Shown piece by piece: positions 45,328 to 55,149 of a stretch of 64,000 nucleotides of DNA (position 1 is its first letter; every line of letters starts with the position of its first letter). The notes beneath the pieces were generated by a model that was not told the DNA's origin, made no database searches, and worked only from the letters and a program-made list of their open reading frames with translations. The stretch is from positions 608,557-672,556 of the forward strand of contig NZ_JANUCQ010000001.1 in assembly GCF_024807035.1 (NCBI RefSeq), written 5' to 3'. The stretch is from Methanococcus voltae PS (GTDB taxonomy: Archaea; AGJL01; Methanococci; Methanococcales; Methanococcaceae). The position numbers and the translations under genes are program-made.

Positions 45328-46338
45328 TTATTCTTTATCGTTTAATTTAGTAAGTAAACTACTTTTCATGATTTCAACATCCGGTTTAATACCAGTCCAA
45401 ATCTCAAAACTAATGGCGCCCTGATGTACTAACATACTAAGACCATTTTGGATAATGGCTCCTTTTTCAGACGCTTGTTTTAAAAATTTTGTTTCAAATG
45501 GGTTATAAATTATATCAACTACAAATTTCCCAACGAGTGAATTTTCCGGTAAATTTGATAAGTTAAGAACTGTTTCATCGATATTAGGGTGCATTCCTAA
45601 CGAAGTAGTATTTACGATAATATCGTAATCCAATAAATTAGTTATATCGTTAAATTCGTCTAATTTAACCGAATTAACATTTTTATGTCCAATTGATTTT
45701 AAATATTTTTCAAGAGCTATTGCTTTTTCAAGAGTTCTATTTGTAATTGTAACAAAGTTATCTTTCGACATTTCGTAACAAATTGACCTACTAGCCCCAC
45801 CTGCACCTAAAACAAGTATTTTTTTATTTTTAACCTCATTAGAGTTATTTAAGTTATTAGTTTCTATTAATTCTTCAATAGCTTTTCTAAATCCTAATCC
45901 ATCGGTGTTATATCCCTTGGAAGTGCCATTTTCAAAAGATATCGTGTTTACTGCACCTATCTTTTTGGCATCTTCATCTATTTCATCTAAATACTGCATA
46001 ATATCGATTTTATGTGGTACTGTAACGTTTAAGCCACGAATGTTTAAAATTTTTGCAGAATATACCATATTTTCTAAATTTTCCGGTAATATGTCAAATG
46101 CAAGATATACATAATTTAAATTATCAATTAAATTACTTTTTAAGTATTTAAATTCTTTTAATTTCTCGATGGTATCAATATTTTTAGAAATAGCATCACT
46201 ATTTAATTTATTAACCTTATTTTTAAAAATAATTGAATTGTGCATAATAGGAGATAGCGAATGAGCAATTGGGTGACCAATTACGCCTAGAATTCTAGTT
46301 TTTGAATTTAATAAATTACATAGATTGCTATTTAACAT
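45328..46338 (-). CDS. aroE: Shikimate dehydrogenase
   Basis: AroE reduces 3-dehydroshikimate to shikimate with NADPH. Landmarks are VIGHPIAHSLSPIMHN near residue 20, LNVTVPHKIDIMQYLDEI near 105 with the catalytic Lys, NTDGLGFRKAIEEL, the nucleotide loop LVLGAGGASRSICYE and FVVDIIYNPFETKFL. At 336 residues it is about 50 longer than usual because of Asn-rich insertions near 40-60 and 170-180. GGTGATATA precedes ATG. No other shikimate-pathway gene is adjacent. Assignment is confident. Confidence 0.95.
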   Translation of the reverse strand: MLNSNLCNLLNSKTRILGVIGHPIAHSLSPIMHNSIIFKNKVNKLNSDAISKNIDTIEKLKEFKYLKSNLIDNLNYVYLAFDILPENLENMVYSAKILNIRGLNVTVPHKIDIMQYLDEIDEDAKKIGAVNTISFENGTSKGYNTDGLGFRKAIEELIETNNLNNSNEVKNKKILVLGAGGASRSICYEMSKDNFVTITNRTLEKAIALEKYLKSIGHKNVNSVKLDEFNDITNLLDYDIIVNTTSLGMHPNIDETVLNLSNLPENSLVGKFVVDIIYNPFETKFLKQASEKGAIIQNGLSMLVHQGAISFEIWTGIKPDVEIMKSSLLTKLNDKE

Positions 46339-46598
46339 TATATCACCGGTTTTTTTATTTTATATCCTTTATATTCATCATAACTATTATAAAAATTATA
46401 TCTAGCTAATAATATTATGGATTATTGATTATATTGGATTTACTATATTGAATATATTATTTGGTTTTAAATTTGTTATTAGCCTTAATATATGCTTTAG
46501 TTCTGATTCAAAGTAAAAAATATATATAACGGTATTTACAAAAATAATAATGTGAATAAATTAAAATAAACCATATAAAAAAAAATTTGAGGGAAAAT

Positions 46599-46952
46599 AT
46601 GAAGCAGCAAGTATTCTACGGTAAGGGAATGCCTCTAGTAAAAAAGGAAAACCCTGAGTTGTATGACGCAATAGTGGCTTTAAACGATGCAGTTTTTAAT
46701 GGGAAAGTTTTGGACTACAAAACTCAAAAATTAATTGCTATAGCCATTACAGCAGCTAGCGGGGATAAAAGAGGAACTTTCAAACAAATATACAGTGGTA
46801 TGAACCACCTTGCAATAACCCACGATGAAGTAATGGATGCTTTAAATATGGTTTTATTAACATCTGGAATGCCACCTTTTATTAAAGCAGTTAGAATTTT
46901 AGAAAAGGTGGAGAAAGAAATTGAAGCTGATAAAAAACAGTGCAAATCATAA
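46599..46952 (+). CDS. Carboxymuconolactone decarboxylase-like (AhpD-type) protein
   Basis: The 117-residue protein has the helical CMD/AhpD fold, with TQKLIAIAITAASGDKRGTF near residue 44, then MNHLAITHDEVMDALNMVLLTSGMPPF. In AhpD the first stretch has a CxxC peroxidase-reducing motif; here the place reads SGDKRG, with no Cys, so thiol peroxidase activity is unlikely. It starts at ATG 46599, since GAGGGAAAAT is correctly placed, although the frame opens at TTG 46587. It is the first of four genes in line with a superoxide reductase, but each has its own leader of 120-170 bases. Confidence 0.75.
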   Translation: MKQQVFYGKGMPLVKKENPELYDAIVALNDAVFNGKVLDYKTQKLIAIAITAASGDKRGTFKQIYSGMNHLAITHDEVMDALNMVLLTSGMPPFIKAVRILEKVEKEIEADKKQCKS

Positions 46953-47120
46953 TTTTTTAATTAAATAATTAAAAAATAAACTAATTAAATAATAAAAATA
47001 AAGATAATAATAAAGATAATAATAAAAATTATCGATTATAATACTATATTATCAAATTTTAAATTATTTAACTATTAAATAAATTAATTATCATTATATT
47101 ATTAAATATGGGGTATTTAT

Positions 47121-47477
47121 ATGAATAAACATGTACAAACTCTTAAAGATGGAACTGATTTTGAAAAGAAGCACGTTCCAATGATAGAATGTAAGGACGA
47201 AGTCGCTGTTAATGAATTATATGAAGTAAAGGTACATAGTGCTGGTGTTGACCACCCTATGGAAGATGGTCACTTTATACAATACATAGAGCTTAGAATA
47301 GGTGACTTAACGGTCTATAGGGGCAGTATGACACAGTATGTTAAGCCTGAATTAACCGTAACCTTAAAAGCTCCTTCTGAGGGTCATGAAGGTTTAAAAA
47401 TGAAGTTAAAGGCATTTATGTTCTGTAATTTACATGGTCTTTGGACTTATGAAAAAGAAATAGCCATAAAAAAATAA
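47121..47477 (+). CDS. sor: Superoxide reductase (neelaredoxin type)
   Basis: The enzyme reduces superoxide to peroxide at a Fe(His)4Cys site without making O2. The 118-residue chain has EKKHVPMIEC near residue 15 (iron-ligand Glu/His), VHSAGVDHPMEDGHFIQYIE near 38 with two His ligands, and the end CNLHGLW supplying Cys and His. It lacks the N-terminal desulforedoxin domain of longer forms, so an external rubredoxin is needed; a small rubredoxin-like gene follows 118 bases later. ATG follows GGGGTATTT. Assignment is confident. Confidence 0.94.
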   Translation: MNKHVQTLKDGTDFEKKHVPMIECKDEVAVNELYEVKVHSAGVDHPMEDGHFIQYIELRIGDLTVYRGSMTQYVKPELTVTLKAPSEGHEGLKMKLKAFMFCNLHGLWTYEKEIAIKK

Positions 47478-47595
47478 AATGGGAATTATTAAATTTAAAT
47501 TATAGGGATATTATCTATACTTATTTATTAGTTATTTACAGATTTATTTTTAAATATTCTAATGATAAGTTGTTAGATTAAATTAGGGGTGAATT

Positions 47596-47778
47596 ATGAC
47601 TTGGTGGAAATGTTCAAACTGTGGATATATATTCGAAGGTGATGAAGTACCTGACCAATGTCCAAATTGTGGGGAAAAATGTACTTTCTATGACGTATCG
47701 TGTTATACGCCAGAATGTGGTTTTTGTGGGGTTGACCCAAAAATTGCAGGCAGAAGACAAGAAGAAAGTAGACTTTAA
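47596..47778 (+). CDS. Rubredoxin-like small iron protein
   Basis: The 60-residue protein has a rubredoxin-type knuckle pair, [20 protein letters not shown] and CPNCGEKC, giving CxxC-X14-CxxC ligands for iron or zinc, then a second Cys group in [13 protein letters not shown]. The latter is not found in ordinary rubredoxins and may bind a second metal or be structural. A role as electron donor to superoxide reductase is suggested by the gene next to it. ATG follows GGGGTGAATT. Confidence 0.82.
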   Translation: MTWWKCSNCGYIFEGDEVPDQCPNCGEKCTFYDVSCYTPECGFCGVDPKIAGRRQEESRL

Positions 47779-47907
47779 TTGGTAATATTAAGGGTATTAT
47801 TATACTGGTATAAAAATATTCTAAATATATTAAAAATTTAATAATTACAATAACGTAAAAATATAAGAATATAATACATTAATTACAAATTTATAAGGGG
47901 GATAAAT

Positions 47908-48258
47908 TTGAAGATTTCATTATTGGTTTTTTCCTATGAAAAAGATGGAGCACCAATGAATACATTAATGTTCCATGTTTTATTATTTGCAAAAGAATTA
48001 AAAGAAAAAGGCGAAGATGTAAAGATATTGTTTGAAGGTGAAGGGGTACAATGGGCAAAAGAGTTAACAAACCCAGAACATCCATTTAACAAACATGTCG
48101 AATACTTAAAAGATAATTTTGTAGCTTGTGAAGCTTGTTCCAGTATGCACGGGATTTTAGATGATATAATTGGAAAAGTAGCTATTGAAAATGACTTACA
48201 TGGCCATATTAGTTTAAAGAAATATTTAGATGATGGCGGAAAAGTTGTAGAATTTTAA
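47908..48258 (+). CDS. DsrE-family sulfur-related protein
   Basis: The 116-residue protein has the DsrE/F fold: SLLVFSYEKDGAPMNTLMFH near the start, then ELKEKGEDVKILFEGEGVQW and a C-terminal segment FVACEACSSMHGIL with two close Cys residues. DsrE proteins relay persulfide sulfur or serve unknown redox roles. The start is TTG after GGGGGATAAA. It ends the run of oxygen-defence genes; a T-rich tract after it at 48305-48322 may end transcription. The substrate is unknown. Confidence 0.72.
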   Translation: MKISLLVFSYEKDGAPMNTLMFHVLLFAKELKEKGEDVKILFEGEGVQWAKELTNPEHPFNKHVEYLKDNFVACEACSSMHGILDDIIGKVAIENDLHGHISLKKYLDDGGKVVEF

Positions 48259-48304
48259 TCTAAAAACTTTGAAGCCCTAATATATTACTATATAATATAA
48301 AATA

Positions 48305-48325
48305 AAATTCTCTTTTATTTTTTTA
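48305..48325 (+). terminator. T-rich terminator after the DsrE gene
   Basis: A TCTTTTATTTTTTTAG run about 50 bases after the stop codon, flanked by AATTCT and AGAATT, is a plausible terminator before the surface-protein promoter region. Confidence 0.35.
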
Positions 48326-48517
48326 GAATTCTTAATGACATTTTAATTTATTATTTTAATTTATTTTTGTCACATCTTTTTCACTATTATGTTTATTCAT
48401 AATCAACTAAATTATTTAACTTATTTTTACAATCAAAATGTCATATACTAATATTATTTAAAAATTCTCTTTTATATGTTGTTATATCCTAAACAAATCG
48501 TAATTATGATTCAAATA

Positions 48518-48526
48518 ATATATATA
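48518..48526 (+). promoter_or_regulatory. TATA box of the large surface-protein gene
   Basis: AATAATATATATAACC about 135 bases before the ATG is a strong archaeal TATA candidate in the 400-base gap between the DsrE and surface-protein genes. It implies a leader of roughly 105 bases. Confidence 0.5.
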
Positions 48527-48607
48527 ACCCTTTATTTAAATAATTATATGTGTGAAATTTTTTTTTAATACATATCATAAAATAAGTATATTATACTAAA
48601 TTATACG

Positions 48608-48629
48608 TTTGGTAGAAAATTCTATCAAA
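48608..48629 (+). promoter_or_regulatory. Leader hairpin of the surface-protein gene
   Basis: TTTGGTAGA and TCTATCAAA can pair over nine positions, with one G-U pair, around a four-base loop AAAT. It sits about 18 bases before the GAGGGGG ribosome binding site. A structured leader may stabilise the mRNA of this very long surface protein or control its translation. Confidence 0.5.
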
Positions 48630-48657
48630 TTGGTGAGTAATTTAACGAGGGGGATTT

Positions 48658-51600
48658 ATGAAATCCAATTACTTAAGCTATGCCTTATTCTCGATACTAT
48701 TACTTACACTACTAGGTTGTGTTTGTGCAGCAGAATACGATATAGGCGCAAATAACTTCACAGAACCGGGTATTGTAGGTTTAACAATCGAAGAAGGTGG
48801 CATTTATAATTTAAATGAAAGTGTAATGGTAGACAGAAAAAATGCCATTTACATAAAATCAAGTAATGTAACGATAAACGGAAATGGTTATACATTGACC
48901 TACGCTAGTGGGGGAATCCCTAAAAATGGTATTCGTATTTTTAACACCGTTATAGGTACTACAAATGTAACAATTCATAATCTTACATTAGATGGTTGGG
49001 ATATAGGGATAAATGATGCAGGAAGTAATCTAACGACGATTTCTAATGTTAATATACAGAATTCCGAAAGTGAAGGTATGAAACTTACTCAGCTCGTAAA
49101 CTCTAGAGTTGAGGACTGTTCGATTATAAATAGTAATAATGGTAGTGCAATATTGGCATCATCTGGTACAAATTGTACTTTTGATAATATAACGATACCA
49201 AGTAGCCCTGAAAGTTGTATAAGACTTGTAGATTGTGTAGATTATACAATAAATGGCTCTAAATTATCTAATTCACAAATAGGTATAGATTTACTAGATT
49301 CACCAAATTCAAATATTTTGAAAAATACTATTGACGCATGTAGTTTAACAGGCGTACATGCGGATTACGCACCATACAGTACATTTAAAGACAATGAAAT
49401 ATCTTCATGCGAAGTTGGTTTTGATTTCTACGATACAAGCTATTGTGATTTTGTAAACAATACTATTAAAAGTGAAGGTGGATTTGCATCCCATGAAGCG
49501 GGTGTGAAATATGAGATTTCAAATGATTGGAATGTCTCAAAAAACAATATTAGTGGATATGAATACGGTATAAAAGTTTCAGAATCCGATGATTATAATT
49601 TAACTGAAAATTACATATGGAATAACAGCATCGGTGTTTATGCCGGTGAAAATTCTGATTATGTAAATATATTCAATAACACAATATACAAAAATATATT
49701 GGGAATTTCACTTTATTCGCCATTAAAAGCGTTCCCTACGAATGTTTTACCAAATAACGGTATCTTAAATGATGATGGCACTGGTAACGATGGGTTAGAC
49801 CACCCTGTGATTACAGCTGCAAATATGAGCAATAATGAAATACTATACGTTACAGGTTATGTAGGTGTTAATAATTCAAGTACTATATTTGCAAATACAA
49901 TCGTAGATGTTTACTTAGTAAATTACACAACTCCTCAAAGTGGCGACACTAACGCAAGTATTAGTAACTACGGTGGAAGCTGGATTTACTTAGGTTCTAA
50001 CACCACAGATGGAAACGGAATATTTAATACATATATTAACATCTTGGGGGTAAATACGAGTCCATTAATAAATAATTCGTATGTTACTGCAATAACAAGG
50101 AAGGAAACTTCTGGAAAACACATTTCATCAGAATTTGGGTTAAATACTCCAGTACGTGAAAAAGTACCAATATGTAGAAATTTATCGATAAATGTAACTG
50201 AAGAACTATATAATAGTCCAATTTGGATAAATGTAACCATAGAACCTAAGGGTTACGCTATAGTAGATGTAACTGCTACTTTGGGAAATAATACTTACCA
50301 ATTAGCTACTACTGATATTGGAACTTCTAGAATATATAACGGTACTATATATACACCAAATTCAACAGGTATTAAACCAATAAAAATTACAACGTACTAT
50401 TCGCCAGTTGGGGACCCTGCCAATATAATGAGTATTGAGACTTGTTCTTGTGATTTATGTGGTTGTGCAATAAATGTAACGGGTAACCCTGTTAAAATAC
50501 CATCTGTTACAAGTCCTCAGAACTTTATGGTGAATAACCCTGACGAAAAGTTAGTTATAAATGTGACAACAGCACACGATTGGGGTAATGCAAAAGTAAA
50601 TAATGTAAGTATCAGTATTTTAGGGGAAGAATATTGGTTCAATGAATTAAATACAAATGTTTGGGGTGCAAATATATCTGTACCTCACAGTAAAGGAAAC
50701 TATACATTTACAATAAAAGCAATGGATAATCTAACTAACTTCAATACTACAGAAGGCTGGATTTATGTAAATGACACATACTATATCTATAATTCAGATA
50801 TTCCGTATTATATTACCAATCCTGGTAATTACTTCATAATGGAAAACATAATCCAAAATAACGATGAAGGTATTCTTATATCTGCAGATAATGTAAAAAT
50901 TCATGGTAATGGTTATAGTTACGATTACTATAATGCAAGTTACAATTATTCAACAGATTCATACTATGGATTTGCAATTTCCTCAGGAGATAACATTTCA
51001 ATTAGTAATATTTCAATGGAAAATTGGTTATATGGTATAATTGGAGGTTATGTCGAAAATTCAGAATTTAAGAATATTGATATATCAAATTCAGATACCG
51101 GAATGACTTTCTTAGAAATTCAAAATTCAGAAATTAGTAATAATGTAATGAATGATTTAGATTTCACAGGAATTTTAATTTATGATTCAAATTCAAAAAA
51201 TATAACAATTTCATATAATACAATATATAATTTTGGTTCCACACCATATGTATATGCAGATAGTAATCCAAGCAAAATTTATGCTATAGAGTACAATACA
51301 GGTGAATTAAACACTTCAAAAGTAAATAGTAATATGAATTACCCTGTATTCACAAATATATCCTACAATGAAACAAACAATTCACTATACATTAAAGGAT
51401 TTATCGGACGTAATGCACCAAATGCGGGAGACTTTGGAAATTCAAAAATTGAATTATACCTTGTAAACAATACGTTTGCAGGGGACAAATCCAATGCAAT
51501 CCACCCAGGAAGCTGGCAACTAATAACAGTATTTAACACAACTGCAGCAGAATTTGACAAAAATATTGACGTCTCGTTGGTAAATATCGATAGTAATTCA

Positions 51601-53523
51601 TATATTGTAGCATCAGCATATTTAAAAGACGTAGGTACTTCCGAATACTCAATAGGATATCCAGTATTCTATAGTGACGATGGAAGCATAACTATTGGAA
51701 ACATATATACAATTCCAGGACAAACCACCGGAAATGGAACTTCTATAGACGCTTACGTAGGAATCGTAGGAATAGGACTTCCAGCGGAAATTAATGTTTC
51801 TATATTGGGCACAGGAATTTATAATAACACTACGACAATCGATTTAGTATATATAAATGACACGTGGGACGTTTATAAGGTAGGCTTACCGGCTTCACCA
51901 CTCGAAGAAGGATTATACACCTTAAACGCATCTACAAAAACAGCAAGTAATCCGTCTACCTGGAGAATCTCCTCAGACTTCGGAAATTACTTTGTAGTGG
52001 ATAAATCAGCTCCAAAAATAACCGTTTCATTTGACCCAATGTATGCAAAAGCAAACGGAACAACTAATATTACAGTTACAGTAAACGATACAAGTCCAAT
52101 AGACAAAGTAAACGTTACACTTAATGATAACAACAGTAATATATTCCATTTGGTTCAGAAAAACTCTACAACCTGGTATGGTCTCTTGGATTTAGGTAAT
52201 ACTTCAGGTAACCAAACAGTTATGGTAAATATATCTGATATACTAGGTCACAAAAATTCGACTACGTACACAAACTTGTATATAGATACAGAGTCACCAA
52301 AGATAGGAAATATTTATGTAACTCCTGAGGAAGTAGCTTTGAATCAAAATACAACAATTTGGGTTTTAATTGATGATTACGTGAATATACCTGAAAATAA
52401 AACAAATATTACATTAAAAGCAGAAAATAACAGTACAAAAACGTACAACGTTACAAAATTAGCAGATAATTTATTTATACTAAATATTCAACCAAATATT
52501 GAGAATATGAGCTCAGGAATTTACCAAATTGCAGTAAATACTTCTGACGAATACGGAAATACAAATTCAACAGATTATATTAAAAATTTAACTGTATTAA
52601 ATGCAAATATTACAAATAACGATACATTTAATAATTACACACAATTTAATACTGGCGGTACAACGATAATTAATTTATCTGGAATATATATTGAAATAAA
52701 TACTACTGAAAATATTTCCTCACCAGTATCGGTCTCTGAATTAAATAACCCACCTGCAAGTGGAGGAGCATTCACAGCTGGTGCAAGTCCTTGGGAAATA
52801 CAAATACCACTATTAAATAGCTCAGTAATAAACAACTCATACATTAAAGTCTACTATAGTTTAGAAGACTTCCCAAGTAACATTAACGAAAATACATTGA
52901 GATTGTATAGGTACAATGAAACAAGTGAACAATGGGTTGTATTTACAACACCTAACGGTGGAGTAAATACTGCAGAAGATTATGTATGGGCATACACAAA
53001 AGATACATCAGGTAAATGGATAGTAGGCGGTTCTTTACTCGCTTCAACAAGTAGTGGGTCTTATAGAAGCAGTAGAAACAAAGATAGATTTGAAGGAGTA
53101 GCTGATGATGTAACGTCAGTTGAATTGAGAAGTTTCATATCCAATGCAGAGGTAATCGCTGGAAACAACATTGATATGGGCTATTCAACTACATTAACCA
53201 GTAATGGAGTTTTAGCATCAAGTAGAGCATCAGATAACGTTACACAACAAACTATCCTTATTGGAGGTCCTGTATCTAACCCAGTAACAAGTAGATACAG
53301 AAGTTATTTACCTATACCAATAACAAATGAAGAACCAGGAGAAGGAATAGGTGTTATTCAAACCTTTAAAATAGGCGATTACACTGTGATAGTCCTTGCA
53401 GGTTCCGATAGAGTAGGAACTCGAACTGCTGTTGAGTATTTCGCACAATTAGATGAATTACCAACAGATAGTATAAAAGTAACATTTGTAGCAGGACAGT
53501 ACAAAGTTGTACGGGTTTCCTAA
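48658..53523 (+). CDS. Large secreted surface protein with beta-helix repeats and S-layer-like C-terminus
   Basis: The 1621-residue protein has a signal peptide (LFSILLLTLLGCVCAAEYD). Residues about 50-370 and 700-880 look like right-handed parallel beta-helix (NosD/PbH1) repeats, with rows such as NVTIHNLTLDGWDIGI and NSEISNNVMNDLDFTGILIY. Residues about 500-720 and 1000-1380 look like immunoglobulin-like domains with KVNVTLNDNNS-type strands. The end (about 1490-1621) has ILIGGPVSNPVTSRYRS and VIVLAGSDRVGTRTAVEYF, resembling the C-terminal domain of Methanococcus S-layer proteins, with no membrane anchor. N-x-S/T glycosylation sites are very numerous. GAGGGGGATTT precedes ATG. Probably an outer cell-surface or adhesion protein; ligand unknown. 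Confidence 0.8.
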   Translation: MKSNYLSYALFSILLLTLLGCVCAAEYDIGANNFTEPGIVGLTIEEGGIYNLNESVMVDRKNAIYIKSSNVTINGNGYTLTYASGGIPKNGIRIFNTVIGTTNVTIHNLTLDGWDIGINDAGSNLTTISNVNIQNSESEGMKLTQLVNSRVEDCSIINSNNGSAILASSGTNCTFDNITIPSSPESCIRLVDCVDYTINGSKLSNSQIGIDLLDSPNSNILKNTIDACSLTGVHADYAPYSTFKDNEISSCEVGFDFYDTSYCDFVNNTIKSEGGFASHEAGVKYEISNDWNVSKNNISGYEYGIKVSESDDYNLTENYIWNNSIGVYAGENSDYVNIFNNTIYKNILGISLYSPLKAFPTNVLPNNGILNDDGTGNDGLDHPVITAANMSNNEILYVTGYVGVNNSSTIFANTIVDVYLVNYTTPQSGDTNASISNYGGSWIYLGSNTTDGNGIFNTYINILGVNTSPLINNSYVTAITRKETSGKHISSEFGLNTPVREKVPICRNLSINVTEELYNSPIWINVTIEPKGYAIVDVTATLGNNTYQLATTDIGTSRIYNGTIYTPNSTGIKPIKITTYYSPVGDPANIMSIETCSCDLCGCAINVTGNPVKIPSVTSPQNFMVNNPDEKLVINVTTAHDWGNAKVNNVSISILGEEYWFNELNTNVWGANISVPHSKGNYTFTIKAMDNLTNFNTTEGWIYVNDTYYIYNSDIPYYITNPGNYFIMENIIQNNDEGILISADNVKIHGNGYSYDYYNASYNYSTDSYYGFAISSGDNISISNISMENWLYGIIGGYVENSEFKNIDISNSDTGMTFLEIQNSEISNNVMNDLDFTGILIYDSNSKNITISYNTIYNFGSTPYVYADSNPSKIYAIEYNTGELNTSKVNSNMNYPVFTNISYNETNNSLYIKGFIGRNAPNAGDFGNSKIELYLVNNTFAGDKSNAIHPGSWQLITVFNTTAAEFDKNIDVSLVNIDSNSYIVASAYLKDVGTSEYSIGYPVFYSDDGSITIGNIYTIPGQTTGNGTSIDAYVGIVGIGLPAEINVSILGTGIYNNTTTIDLVYINDTWDVYKVGLPASPLEEGLYTLNASTKTASNPSTWRISSDFGNYFVVDKSAPKITVSFDPMYAKANGTTNITVTVNDTSPIDKVNVTLNDNNSNIFHLVQKNSTTWYGLLDLGNTSGNQTVMVNISDILGHKNSTTYTNLYIDTESPKIGNIYVTPEEVALNQNTTIWVLIDDYVNIPENKTNITLKAENNSTKTYNVTKLADNLFILNIQPNIENMSSGIYQIAVNTSDEYGNTNSTDYIKNLTVLNANITNNDTFNNYTQFNTGGTTIINLSGIYIEINTTENISSPVSVSELNNPPASGGAFTAGASPWEIQIPLLNSSVINNSYIKVYYSLEDFPSNINENTLRLYRYNETSEQWVVFTTPNGGVNTAEDYVWAYTKDTSGKWIVGGSLLASTSSGSYRSSRNKDRFEGVADDVTSVELRSFISNAEVIAGNNIDMGYSTTLTSNGVLASSRASDNVTQQTILIGGPVSNPVTSRYRSYLPIPITNEEPGEGIGVIQTFKIGDYTVIVLAGSDRVGTRTAVEYFAQLDELPTDSIKVTFVAGQYKVVRVS

Positions 53524-53835
53524 ATACAATAATAAAATAATAAAATAATACTAAAATAGTAATAAAAATAAAATATTAACTACCAATTACTTATTTTTTC
53601 ATTTTTTTCATTTTCATCTATTTTTTCATTTTTTCATTTAATTTATTCAAATAATGTTATTTTAGCATATTTTTAATTTTATAATACATTTTAGGTTATT
53701 ATTTGTCGCAATTATGGAAAATACATTAATATATTAAAAATTACATAATATTATATCATAAATTAAATAATATAGATGTTTAAATATAACCTTAATAAAC
53801 GTCAACATATAATTAATTTACGTTATGGTGACAAT
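53524..53835. other. Intergenic region between the two surface-protein genes
   Basis: It begins with AATAATAAAATAATA repeats, then T-rich tracts around 53590-53640 that probably stop transcription, and ends in an AT-rich promoter and leader of the second surface-protein gene. The ATG at 53776 is in frame but lies upstream of the true start. Confidence 0.45.
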
Positions 53836-54822
53836 ATGACAAAAGATTCAAAATCAAGTGGTTTAAAATACATAATTACAATACTAACTATCCTTTCGGT
53901 ATTGGTTGGTGTATCCTCAGTTTCTGCAACCGAAGTATTACTTGTAAGTGACAATTACGCTGATTGTTTAACTGCAGGCACTTTGCAGGAAGTTTTAAAC
54001 GATACTGTAATCGTTACAACGCCTTGGGGCGAATATGTAAACGAAACTTGGGACGCAATAGTTGCAGAAGACCCAGAGACTGTTTATATAATTGGTGGAC
54101 CTGTAGCAATTCCTACAGATTATGATGATAATTTAGAAGAAAATAACATAACATATGCAAGATTAAATGGTTCAAATAGGTATGAAACCAACCAGGAAAT
54201 AATTAACAGATTTATAGAAAGATTCAGAGAAGCAAACATTACAAATATCACCATAGCATACGGTGACGATGTAAATGGGAATTGTACAGGTTGGGGCTTT
54301 GTAATACTTACAAATGGAACTAACTTATCAATTGATAATGATACAGTAGATTATTTAAATATTACAAATGATACAAACATTACAATTATTGAAACACCAT
54401 TTTTCAATGGTTCCACAATTGTACAAAGACTTAATAACCGTGGATTTAGTGTAAGCACTCAAGCAATGCCAGATTGGGTTTTACAAAAGAAAGTTCAAAA
54501 TACAAGACAGTTATTAATTAGAAAAATGCAAAGATTAACTGTTTATGGTCAAAATATGTCTGCTGACCCTACATACCAAGCATTAGAAAATAAATTAGCA
54601 GAAGTAGATGAAAGTATCGCAAATGAGAATTATGTACAAGCATATGCTTTTGAAATCGAACTTGAAAATATGATTTCACAATACAAATTCACAAATAAAA
54701 AAAACTTTAAATACACAGGATATTCGACTGTAAATAGCAATTCAAGTAACTACACTAACCCGGGTGTTGGTTATGGGAAGACTAAAGTAAAAGTCAATAA
54801 TCCAAATAAACCAGTTAAATAA
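53836..54822 (+). CDS. Secreted protein with a CW_binding_2-type domain
   Basis: The protein has an N-terminal signal (YIITILTILSVLVGVSSVSA) and then ATEVLLVSDNYADCLTAGTL, followed by TVYIIGGPVAIPTDYDDNL and YARLNGSNRYETNQEIINRF. These match the cell-wall-binding repeat 2 family (PF04122), known from bacteria and from methanogen surface proteins. The rest, residues about 200-290, contains a charged helical segment, and the last 40 residues are Ser/Asn/Thr-rich. It lies behind the large surface-protein gene, and its IGGPV motif is shared with that protein's C-terminus. GGTGACAAT precedes ATG at 53836; the frame extends to 53776. Confidence 0.77.
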   Translation: MTKDSKSSGLKYIITILTILSVLVGVSSVSATEVLLVSDNYADCLTAGTLQEVLNDTVIVTTPWGEYVNETWDAIVAEDPETVYIIGGPVAIPTDYDDNLEENNITYARLNGSNRYETNQEIINRFIERFREANITNITIAYGDDVNGNCTGWGFVILTNGTNLSIDNDTVDYLNITNDTNITIIETPFFNGSTIVQRLNNRGFSVSTQAMPDWVLQKKVQNTRQLLIRKMQRLTVYGQNMSADPTYQALENKLAEVDESIANENYVQAYAFEIELENMISQYKFTNKKNFKYTGYSTVNSNSSNYTNPGVGYGKTKVKVNNPNKPVK

Positions 54823-55149
54823 TAAACTAGTTAAATAAATTAGATGGATAGATACATAACATAACAAATTAAAAATATAACTCGTTAAATTCTCTTTTTT
54901 TTAATTTTTAATTGTAATATTTTAATTATCTCTGATTTAAGCATTATTCCATTTTATAAACCTAACAAACTAATAAATAATATATATCATAAAACAATAT
55001 TGTATAATAATATTCTAAAACAAATAGGATAAATAAATAGGATAAATAAAAACCTATAAAATAAAATCTAGAAAATAAAATAAAAAAACAGAAAAATATT
55101 TATAAAAAATTTAAATATTCACGAGTATATAATTTACACAGGTGAAAAC
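54823..55149. other. Intergenic region with terminator and short repeats
   Basis: A T-rich stretch follows the preceding stop, then repeated AAATAGGATAAATA units at about 55020-55050 and a TATA-like TATTTATAAAA at 55097. No gene is visible. Confidence 0.45.
54889..54915 (+). terminator. T-rich terminator after the CW_binding_2 gene
   Basis: AATTCTCTTTTTTTTAATTT about 65 bases after the stop codon is an oligo-T tract of the type that ends archaeal transcripts. Confidence 0.42.
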
